Assembly: GCA_028868335.1 (NCBI GenBank)
Contig: JAGWUU010000202.1
Coordinates: 1-5,809, forward strand
Reading direction: 5' to 3'
Source: Sphingomonadales bacterium
GTDB taxonomy: Bacteria > Pseudomonadota > Alphaproteobacteria > Sphingomonadales > Sphingomonadaceae
DNA length: 5,809 nt
Shown: positions 1 through 4,486 of the stretch, one piece after another
Numbering within the stretch: position 1 is the stretch's first letter
How the letters are laid out: the number at the start of each line of letters is the position of its first letter
The notes under the pieces: generated by a model
The model's database searches: none
What the model saw: only the letters and a program-made list of their open reading frames with translations
Told to the model about the DNA's origin: nothing
Program-made: the position numbers and the translations under genes

Positions 1-777
1 CTTCGACAGGCAGAGGATGTCGGGCACGACCCCCGCCTGCTCGCAGGCAAGCAGTGTGCCGGTGCGGCCCCAGGCGGTCATCACCTCATCGGCGATGAAC
101 AGAACGCCGTGCCGCGCGCAGATCGCCCGCATCCCGGCAAGGACATTTGGAGAGTAGATCAGCATCCCACCCGCGCCCAATACCAGCGGTTCGACGATGA
201 ATGCGGCGGCATCGCCCGCCGCGCAGGCCCGTTCGAGCGCGTCGAGACTGGCCTGTTCCACGCCCTCGGCGGGAAAGGGGATCGTCTCGACGTCGAACAG
301 CAGCGGCGCATAGGGCCGGTTGAACACGCCGCGGGCGCCGACTGACATGCCGCCGATGGTGTCGCCGTGGTAGCTGTGCTCAAGCACGAGAATGCGGTGA
401 CGCGCCTCCCCGCGATGGGCGAAGGTGCCAAGCGCCATCTTGAGAGCCACCTCAACGCTGGTCGAACCGCTGTCGGAGAAGAACACATGGTCGAGCGGGC
501 GCGGCATGATCCGCACCAGTTCGGCCGCAAGATCCTCGGCGGGCTGGTGGGTCCAACCGGCGAAGATCAACTGGTCGAGCTTCTCGGTCTGCGCCCGGAT
601 CGCCGCCATCAGCCGGGGATGGCAGTGGCCATGGGTCGTGACCCACCACGACGAGATCGCGTCGATCACACGCCGTCCGTCGGCGGTGAACAGCGCGGCG
701 CCCTCGGCATGGCTCACCAGCGGAATCGGCTCCTCGAGCCCATGCTGGTGAAAGGGGTGCCAGACCGGGGAGGTCAC
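1..777 (-). CDS. bioA: BioA, adenosylmethionine-8-amino-7-oxononanoate aminotransferase (C-terminal part outside window)
   Basis: BioA is a cytoplasmic PLP-dependent class III aminotransferase. It transfers an amino group from S-adenosylmethionine to KAPA to give DAPA. Reading the minus strand from GTG at 777-775 gives 259 codons running off the left edge; a full protein is usually about 420-430 residues. Visible motifs are WHPFHQH near the N terminus, SSWWVTTHGHCHP (residues 42-54), SYHGDT (135-140), IVEP (194-197) and the PLP-pyridine aspartate in ADEVM (Asp230). The last codon in the window, in LCLSK, is Lys259, which aligns with E. coli Lys274, the Schiff-base lysine. The GTG start overlaps the bioD TGA stop (GTGA), typical of translational coupling. 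It appears to be the fourth gene of the bioBFDA operon. The reading frame is intact throughout the visible part. Confidence 0.95.
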   Translation of the reverse strand, partial: MTSPVWHPFHQHGLEEPIPLVSHAEGAALFTADGRRVIDAISSWWVTTHGHCHPRLMAAIRAQTEKLDQLIFAGWTHQPAEDLAAELVRIMPRPLDHVFFSDSGSTSVEVALKMALGTFAHRGEARHRILVLEHSYHGDTIGGMSVGARGVFNRPYAPLLFDVETIPFPAEGVEQASLDALERACAAGDAAAFIVEPLVLGAGGMLIYSPNVLAGMRAICARHGVLFIADEVMTAWGRTGTLLACEQAGVVPDILCLSK

Positions 778-1391
778 AGCAAATCCGTGCGGATGTGCGC
801 GGCAAAGGCGGCCGCGAGTGTTTCCGCTGTCAGCGGGTCGAGATGGGGGAGGCAACCGAGGTGCCGCACCTCGCCAAGGCGGACGATCGCCGCCTCGCTC
901 TCCGGGTTGGCTTCACCGACGAAGGCAACGCCGTGGATGGTCAGTCCGCGTACCCGCAGGGCTTCGATCGACAGCAGGCTGTGATTGATCGTCCCCAGCG
1001 CAGTCCGGGCGACGACGATCACCGGCAGGCCCCACATCGCGAAGAGGTCCGCCGCGAGCAGATTGTCGGCAAAGGGCACCAGCACTCCGCCCGCGCCCTC
1101 GACGACCAGTGGCTCCTCGCCGGACGGAAGGGAAAGCCGCGACGGCTCGATCGTCACGCCGTCGAGCCGCGCCGCCTGATGCGGCGAGCAGGGCGTGCGG
1201 AGTGCATAGGCCTCCGGCAGCACCTGCGCCCGGCCGCCCGACAGCTCGGCAACGCGCTGCGAATCGGTTTCGCCGTCCATCCCCGCCTGGACCGGCTTCC
1301 AGTATCGTCCGCCGAGATGGCCGGCGAGGCCCGCGGCGAACACAGTCTTGCCTACGTCGGTGTCGGTTCCGGTCACGACATAGCGGTGCAT
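774..1391 (-). CDS. bioD: BioD, ATP-dependent dethiobiotin synthetase
   Basis: BioD is a cytoplasmic enzyme that closes the ureido ring, turning DAPA, CO2 and ATP into dethiobiotin. The 205-residue product is close to the family's usual size (about 220-230). The P-loop GTDTDVGKT is at residues 8-16, with Lys15 and Thr16 placed for nucleotide phosphates. WKPVQ (31-35) supplies the second conserved lysine, Lys32. EGAGG (99-103) is the usual acidic/glycine motif and LGTINHSLL (132-140) is another conserved block. The ATG at 1391-1389 is chosen because it gives the short first beta strand MHRYVVTG directly before the P-loop, as in E. coli. An in-frame GTG six codons in would remove that strand. 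The start lies 19 nt inside the end of bioF, and the stop overlaps the bioA start, so it is probably translationally coupled on both sides. Confidence 0.96.
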   Translation of the reverse strand: MHRYVVTGTDTDVGKTVFAAGLAGHLGGRYWKPVQAGMDGETDSQRVAELSGGRAQVLPEAYALRTPCSPHQAARLDGVTIEPSRLSLPSGEEPLVVEGAGGVLVPFADNLLAADLFAMWGLPVIVVARTALGTINHSLLSIEALRVRGLTIHGVAFVGEANPESEAAIVRLGEVRHLGCLPHLDPLTAETLAAAFAAHIRTDLL

Positions 1392-2518
1392 CGGCGTGTC
1401 TCGGTCAATTCGCCCAGCAGGTCGGCAAGCGCGACGATCTGGTCCGCGCTGACATTGTTGGTGATGGTGATGCGCAGGCGCGACGTGCCGACGGGCACGG
1501 TGGGAGGACGAATCCCGCGGACGTCGAACCCTGCGGCCTGAACCTGCCCGGCCAGGGCCATCGTCCTGGCGTCGTCGCCGATGACCAGCGGCAGGATCTG
1601 TGTTCCCGTCACGGTCGCGCCGAGCGGGGCGAATACCTTCGCCGCCAGAGCGACGCGCTGCCACAGGGCGTCGCGCAAATCCGGCGCGCTGCTTGTCAAC
1701 CGGAGCGAGGCGCGCACCACCGCGGCCATGAGCGGCGAGGGCGCGGTCGAAAAGATGAAGCCCCGGCCGCGGTTGATGAGGAAATCGGCCACCACCGCCG
1801 GGCCGCAAACCAGCGCACCTTCCGCCCCCAGCGCCTTGCCGCAGGTTCGCAGGGTGACGACGTTGCCCCTGCCTTCCAGATGAGCGGCAAGGCCGCGCCC
1901 CTCCGCCCCGAACACCCCGGTAGCGTGAGCCTCGTCGACCAACAGCACTGCGTCGTGACGGTCTGCGACCGCCATCAGCCCATCAAGCGGCGCCATGTCG
2001 CCGTCCATCGAATAGAGGCTTTCGACCGCGAGCCAGACCTTCCCTGTCCCGCCGCGTTTGCGCCATTGCTCGATGGCGCCGTCAAAAGCGTCAGCGCAAT
2101 TGTGCGCAACGGCGATCCGCTCGGCCCGCCCTATCCGCAGGCCTTCGTGAACGCTGGCGTGAACCAGCTCGTCGTGGACCACCAGATCGCCGCGTTGCGG
2201 CAAGGTTGAGAACAACACTTCGTTTGCGGCGAACCCGCTTGAAAAGAACAGCGCCCGTTCGCAGCCGAAGAATGCCGCCGCTTCCGCTTCCAGCGCCTCA
2301 TGCTCGCTGTGGTTGCCCCGCAACAGCCGCGATCCGCCCGAACCAGCAGGCACCCCGCGATCGAGCGCATCGCGCACGGCGTCGGCCAGAAGGGGCGAGC
2401 GCGACAGGCCAAGGTAATCGTTCGAGCTGAAATCCAGCCCCGCCTGCGCCGCAAGCATTCTCCGTCGCGACGCGCGGGACAGGTCAGCCAGGTCGGCGTG
2501 CTGGGCTGCGAATGCCAT
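1373..2518 (-). CDS. bioF: BioF, 8-amino-7-oxononanoate synthase
   Basis: BioF is a PLP-dependent alpha-oxoamine synthase. It condenses a pimeloyl thioester with L-alanine, releasing CO2, to make KAPA, the first committed biotin intermediate. The 381-residue product matches the family's usual size (about 385). FSSNDYLGLS (30-39) is the classic N-terminal signature. GSGGSRLLRGNHSEHE (59-74) is the glycine-rich segment. VHDELVHASVHEGLR (113-127) carries the histidine that stacks on PLP (His120). VDEAHATGVFG (194-204) carries the PLP-pyridine aspartate (Asp195), and TCGKALGAEGA (225-235) carries the Schiff-base lysine (Lys228). The ATG lies 6 bp after the bioB stop. A purine-rich AGGAGGG stretch overlaps that stop but sits very close to the ATG. 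The 3' end overlaps bioD by 19 nt. No frameshift or missing catalytic residue was seen. Confidence 0.97.
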   Translation of the reverse strand: MAFAAQHADLADLSRASRRRMLAAQAGLDFSSNDYLGLSRSPLLADAVRDALDRGVPAGSGGSRLLRGNHSEHEALEAEAAAFFGCERALFFSSGFAANEVLFSTLPQRGDLVVHDELVHASVHEGLRIGRAERIAVAHNCADAFDGAIEQWRKRGGTGKVWLAVESLYSMDGDMAPLDGLMAVADRHDAVLLVDEAHATGVFGAEGRGLAAHLEGRGNVVTLRTCGKALGAEGALVCGPAVVADFLINRGRGFIFSTAPSPLMAAVVRASLRLTSSAPDLRDALWQRVALAAKVFAPLGATVTGTQILPLVIGDDARTMALAGQVQAAGFDVRGIRPPTVPVGTSRLRITITNNVSADQIVALADLLGELTETRRCTAMS

Positions 2519-2526
2519 GCCCTCCT
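2519..2526 (-). promoter_or_regulatory. Ribosome binding site for bioF overlapping the bioB stop
   Basis: Read on the minus strand, AGGAGGGC lies directly before the bioF ATG, and its first bases are part of the bioB TAG stop. The purine run is only about 2 nt from the ATG, closer than usual. Ribosomes finishing bioB may therefore re-initiate at bioF rather than load independently. A second GGAGGT a little further upstream inside bioB could also help. Confidence 0.5.
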
Positions 2527-3541
2527 ACTCCGCCACCTCCATCGCGCGCATGGGTTCTTCGCCCTGCAATGGCACGATGCCGAGCCGCGCGAACAGGTCC
2601 GCATCGCGATCGTCGCCCGCATTCGGCGTGGTCAGGAGCTTGGCGCCGGTGAAGATCGAATTGGCCCCTGCAAGAAACGCCAGGGCCTGTCCCGAATCCG
2701 ACATCGATTCGCGCCCTGCGGATAGGCGGACCATGCTCGCCGGCATGGTTATCCGCGCGACGGCCACGGTACGAACGAACTCGATCTCATCGATCCGGGC
2801 GAGCGGTGTGCCTTCCAGCATGTCGCCCAGCACCGTCCCCTTGACGGGAACCAGTCCGTTGATCGGCACACTTTCGGGATGCCGCGGCAGGGTGGCGAGC
2901 GCATGAATAAAGCCGATGCGATCGCTGCGCGTTTCCCCCATGCCCACGATGCCGCCGCAGCACACGTTGATCCCCGCCCCGCGCACATGATCGAGTGTAT
3001 CGAGCCGGTCCTGAAAGGTGCGGGTGGTGATGACCTTTGAGTAGTTTTCCGGGCTCGTGTCGATGTTGTGATTATAATAGTCGAGCCCCGCCTCCTTGAG
3101 CTGACCGGCCTGCTCCTCGGTCAACATGCCCAGCGTCATGCAGGTTTCCATGCCCATGGCGCTCACGCCCGCGATCATCTGGACGAGCGCAGGCATGTCG
3201 CGGTCCTTGGGGTTGCGCCAGGCCGCACCCATGCAGAAGCGCTGCGAGCCCGCCGCACTTGCCTCCGCCGCACTGACCAGCACGGCATCGACATCCATCA
3301 GCTTTTCCGCCTTCACCCCGCTTTCGGCCGACGCCGACTGGCTGCAATAGCCGCAATCCTCGGGGCAACCGCCGGTCTTGATGGAGAGCAGCGTGCACAT
3401 CTGCACCTCGCTGCTGGGGTGGTGGGCGCGATGCGCGGTTTGCGCCTGAAACATCAGTTCGTCGAACGGCAGATCGAACAATGCGGTGATCTGAGCCCGC
3501 GTCCAATCAGTGCGTGGTGCCAGGGATTGCGTAGCTTCCAC
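2525..3541 (-). CDS. bioB: BioB, biotin synthase (radical SAM)
   Basis: BioB is a radical SAM enzyme that inserts sulfur into dethiobiotin to make biotin, the final pathway step. The product from the chosen start is 338 residues (E. coli 346). The radical SAM cluster motif C-x3-C-x2-C is Cys59, Cys63, Cys66 within GGCPEDCGYCSQ. Ligands of the second, [2Fe-2S] cluster are Cys103 (RFCMGAAWR), Cys134 (METCMTLGML), Cys194 (INVCCGGIVGMGE) and Arg272 (VRLSAGRE), matching E. coli Cys97, Cys128, Cys188 and Arg260. DYYNHNIDTSPE (154-165) is also typical. There is no ATG start. A TTG at 3547 is in frame, but GGGAG (3552-3548) abuts it, whereas it sits 6 nt before GTG at 3541, so GTG is preferred. The gene leads the bioBFDA operon and is probably controlled by the BioR-like box at 3556-3565. 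Confidence 0.97.
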   Translation of the reverse strand: MEATQSLAPRTDWTRAQITALFDLPFDELMFQAQTAHRAHHPSSEVQMCTLLSIKTGGCPEDCGYCSQSASAESGVKAEKLMDVDAVLVSAAEASAAGSQRFCMGAAWRNPKDRDMPALVQMIAGVSAMGMETCMTLGMLTEEQAGQLKEAGLDYYNHNIDTSPENYSKVITTRTFQDRLDTLDHVRGAGINVCCGGIVGMGETRSDRIGFIHALATLPRHPESVPINGLVPVKGTVLGDMLEGTPLARIDEIEFVRTVAVARITMPASMVRLSAGRESMSDSGQALAFLAGANSIFTGAKLLTTPNAGDDRDADLFARLGIVPLQGEEPMRAMEVAE

Positions 3542-3547
3542 TTTCAA

Positions 3548-3552
3548 CTCCC
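3548..3552 (-). promoter_or_regulatory. Ribosome binding site deciding the bioB start
   Basis: GGGAG on the minus strand is the only good Shine-Dalgarno match before bioB. It has zero spacing to the TTG at 3547 and 6 nt to the GTG at 3541, so it favours the GTG. The resulting protein starts with Met-Glu-Ala-Thr and is two residues shorter than one starting at TTG. Confidence 0.6.
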
Positions 3553-3555
3553 GTA

Positions 3556-3565
3556 TTATCGATAT
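3556..3565. promoter_or_regulatory. BioR-like operator in the bioB/bioR divergent promoter (9/10 match)
   Basis: TTATCGATAT matches the published BioR-box consensus TTATMKATAA (M = A/C, K = G/T) at nine of ten positions. It shares the ten bases ATTATCGATA with the perfect palindrome beside the bioR start. It covers a candidate -10 for bioB on the minus strand and three bases of a perfect TATAAT -10 on the plus strand, so a bound repressor could shut both promoters. The match is seen in the sequence, and the consensus is from published work on alphaproteobacterial biotin regulation. Its function here is inferred. Confidence 0.7.
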
Positions 3566-3568
3566 AAT
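3563..3568 (+). promoter_or_regulatory. Candidate -10 element (TATAAT) for the leader ORF and bioR
   Basis: A perfect TATAAT faces rightwards and partly overlaps the BioR-like box. Transcription would start near 3575, leaving about 36 nt before the leader ORF and its ribosome binding site at 3601-3605. No strong -35 is visible: CTTTCA at 3541-3546, with 16-nt spacing, matches only half of TTGACA. Confidence 0.45.
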
Positions 3569-3600
3569 CGCCCGACAGGGGCAAGCCGCGGCGCACTTAT

Positions 3601-3605
3601 GAGGA
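3601..3605 (+). promoter_or_regulatory. Ribosome binding site of the leader ORF
   Basis: GAGGA lies 5 nt before the ATG at 3611, a near-ideal Shine-Dalgarno arrangement. It is the only such site between the candidate promoter and bioR, so it is probably where ribosomes load on the bioR transcript. Confidence 0.55.
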
Positions 3606-3610
3606 AAACA

Positions 3611-3649
3611 ATGGACACGTCATCCAGAATCGCGATCGATTATCGATAA
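3611..3649 (+). CDS. 12-residue leader peptide ORF overlapping the bioR start
   Basis: The ORF begins ATG and reads MDTSSRIAIDYR, ending in TAA at 3647-3649. The last base of the stop is the first base of the bioR ATG (TAATG). A good ribosome binding site (GAGGA) lies 5 nt upstream, while bioR has none. This suggests ribosomes load at the leader, terminate and re-initiate on bioR. The final codons (Tyr-Arg-stop) are written in the BioR-box palindrome, so the same bases would serve as operator, stop and overlapping start. The peptide has no run of one amino acid that would point to attenuation by codon starvation, and I recognise no homologous family. Translation is inferred, not shown. Confidence 0.45.
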   Translation: MDTSSRIAIDYR

Positions 3650-3650
3650 T
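3639..3650. promoter_or_regulatory. Perfect BioR-box palindrome at the bioR start codon
   Basis: ATTATCGATAAT is a perfect 12-bp palindrome. Its inner ten bases, TTATCGATAA, satisfy every position of the BioR consensus TTATMKATAA. It overlaps the stop of the leader ORF and the first two bases of the bioR ATG. It lies downstream of the candidate bioR promoter, so bound protein could act as a roadblock. It could also block an unseen closer promoter. Centre-to-centre distance to the box at 3556-3565 is 84 bp, close to eight helical turns, so cooperative binding with looping is possible but only inferred. Confidence 0.8.
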
Positions 3651-4293
3651 GGAAGATCTCGCCTGCCTTCGTACCGGCGACGGACTCGTTGACCGGATTG
3701 CCGAGACGCTGATCCAGCGGATCCTGCGCGGCGAGATGCCGCCCGGCGAACGCCTCCACCAGGATGGACTGGCCGCCGCATTCGCGGTCAGCCAGGGCAC
3801 GATCAGGGAAGCCTTTCGCCGGATCGAGGCGCTCAAGCTTGCCGAAAGCCTGCCCCGACGGGGAGTGCGGGTCGCACCGCTGAATGCCGATGGCGAGCGG
3901 GAAATCGCGGTGATGCGCGCTTCGCTGGAAACGCTGGCGGTTCGCAGCACCGTGGGTCCGGTGAACAAGGCACGCCTCAAGGAGATCGAAGCGATCCTGC
4001 GACAAGGCGATGCCGCCGAGGATCTGTTCGAATCCGAAGCATCGAACCGCGCCTTTCACGTCGCGCTGGCGACGCAATGCCGAATGCCGCGCCTGACAGC
4101 GATCATCGCAGAGTTGAACCTCGCCTATTCGCGCCATGTTTTCGCGTCGGCGGCCGATCGGCCATGGAAGCCGCGTTACAACTTCGATCACTGGCGCATT
4201 TTTGAAACATATGCGGCAGGAAACTACGACCAGTCCGCTACCCTTCTCGCCCGGCACGTCCGGTCCGTGGACAGGATTTCGCACGCCGGGTGA
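3649..4293 (+). CDS. bioR: GntR/FCD-family transcriptional regulator, probable biotin repressor BioR
   Basis: This is a 214-residue cytoplasmic DNA-binding regulator of the GntR family, FadR/FCD subgroup. The N-terminal winged helix-turn-helix (about 12-78) contains LHQDGLAAAFAVSQGTIREA (36-55), followed by the wing PRRGVRV (69-75). The C-terminal FCD domain (about 85-210) shows SNRAFH (132-137), HWRIFE (181-186) and ARHV (201-204). His137, His181 and His203 are at the usual metal/ligand positions. The name BioR rests on divergence from bioBFDA, a perfect TTATMKATAA operator at its own start, and a near match at the bio promoter. In alphaproteobacteria BirA generally lacks a DNA-binding domain and BioR is known to repress bio genes. 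It probably represses both bioBFDA and itself. No alternative ATG, GTG or TTG lies upstream in frame, and the ATG lacks a ribosome binding site. A regulator of the downstream oxygenase is the main alternative. Confidence 0.8.
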   Translation: MEDLACLRTGDGLVDRIAETLIQRILRGEMPPGERLHQDGLAAAFAVSQGTIREAFRRIEALKLAESLPRRGVRVAPLNADGEREIAVMRASLETLAVRSTVGPVNKARLKEIEAILRQGDAAEDLFESEASNRAFHVALATQCRMPRLTAIIAELNLAYSRHVFASAADRPWKPRYNFDHWRIFETYAAGNYDQSATLLARHVRSVDRISHAG

Positions 4294-4323
4294 CGGGCAA
4301 CCATTGACGTTCCCACACCCCGG
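4286..4323 (+). terminator. Imperfect hairpin at the end of bioR (possible terminator)
   Basis: CCGGGTG (4286-4292) pairs with CACCCCGG (4316-4323) with one bulged C. Inside are GGG/CCC and AAC/GTT pairs around the loop CATTGAC. The structure begins just before the bioR stop. There is no T-tract after it, so intrinsic termination is uncertain. It may instead stabilise the 3' end or be incidental in GC-rich DNA. Confidence 0.3.
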
Positions 4324-4420
4324 AATTGCGCACTGCCTGCCGGTTGATCCGCCGGAAATACTGGATTGCCGCCCCGCTTGCCCGACCCCGCACCCCCCCT
4401 CGTCGCGCCTCCTGCCCAAC

Positions 4421-4434
4421 TTGATCGCAATCAA
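4421..4434. promoter_or_regulatory. Inverted repeat TTGAT-N4-ATCAA upstream of the oxygenase gene
   Basis: Two perfect 5-bp arms are separated by CGCA, overlapping the proposed -35 of the oxygenase promoter. The size and symmetry fit a dimeric regulator such as a GntR, TetR or MarR protein, but no particular protein can be assigned. TGATCA follows directly at 4435-4440. Confidence 0.3.
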
Positions 4435-4450
4435 TGATCACCATTTATCT
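4421..4450 (+). promoter_or_regulatory. Candidate promoter of the Rieske oxygenase gene
   Basis: TTGATC (4421-4426) is a four-of-six match to a -35, followed after 18 nt by TTATCT (4445-4450) as a weak -10. Transcription would start near 4457, about 30 nt before the ATG. The region is AT-rich compared with the C-rich stretch before it, which contains a run of seven C at 4393-4399. The rest of the 193-bp gap between bioR and the oxygenase holds no convincing gene. Confidence 0.35.
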
Positions 4451-4475
4451 ACTGCTAATAGATTTCGCAAACAGC

Positions 4476-4480
4476 AGGAG
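4476..4480 (+). promoter_or_regulatory. Ribosome binding site deciding the oxygenase start
   Basis: AGGAG directly abuts an in-frame ATG at 4481 but sits 6 nt before the next ATG at 4487. The second ATG is therefore the likely start, giving a protein that begins Met-Ser-Asp-Asp. Confidence 0.7.
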
Positions 4481-4486
4481 ATGAAG

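Larger units (their letters stand above)
3555..3584 (-). promoter_or_regulatory. Possible bioB promoter (-35 TTGCCC, -10 GATAAT)
   Basis: On the minus strand, TTGCCC (3584-3579) and GATAAT (3560-3555) are separated by 18 nt and resemble sigma-70-type elements. The -10 lies inside the BioR-like box, which fits direct repression. The predicted start falls near 3548, almost on the ribosome binding site, giving a very short leader. That is unusual and lowers confidence. An alternative, more upstream -10 (GATTAT, 3569-3564) has no good -35 partner. Confidence 0.35.

Noticed and set aside
1392..1808. Upstream extension of the bioD frame, which stays open deep into bioF
   Set aside because: It overlaps well-conserved bioF sequence in another frame. 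The BioD family begins right at MHRYVVTG before the P-loop, so the extension is only an open shadow frame in GC-rich DNA.
1109..2209. Long plus-strand open frame opposite bioD and bioF
   Set aside because: It is rich in Arg, Ala, Pro and Gly with no recognisable motif, and lies antisense to two strongly supported enzymes. This is typical of shadow frames in high-GC genes.
3068..3610. Plus-strand open frame antisense to bioB that ends in the leader peptide
   Set aside because: The upstream part is a shadow of bioB. Only the last 12 codons from the ATG at 3611 have a ribosome binding site and lie outside bioB.
3611..3649. Leader ORF as an amino-acid attenuator
   Set aside because: The peptide lacks a cluster of one regulatory amino acid, and no terminator/antiterminator hairpin pair is visible before bioR. 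Translational coupling explains it better.
4393..4399. Run of seven C in the bioR-oxygenase gap, considered as a phase-variation tract
   Set aside because: It lies upstream of the proposed promoter and outside any coding frame, and is short for a slipping tract. Nothing else supports phase variation.
3640..4434. Minus-strand open frame opposite bioR
   Set aside because: No domain signature, no ribosome binding site, and it covers a clearly conserved GntR/FCD gene on the other strand.
4136..4486. Longer version of the oxygenase starting inside bioR
   Set aside because: The extension runs through bioR coding sequence and the promoter region, is proline- and serine-rich without recognisable domains, and ignores the clear AGGAG site before the ATG at 4487.
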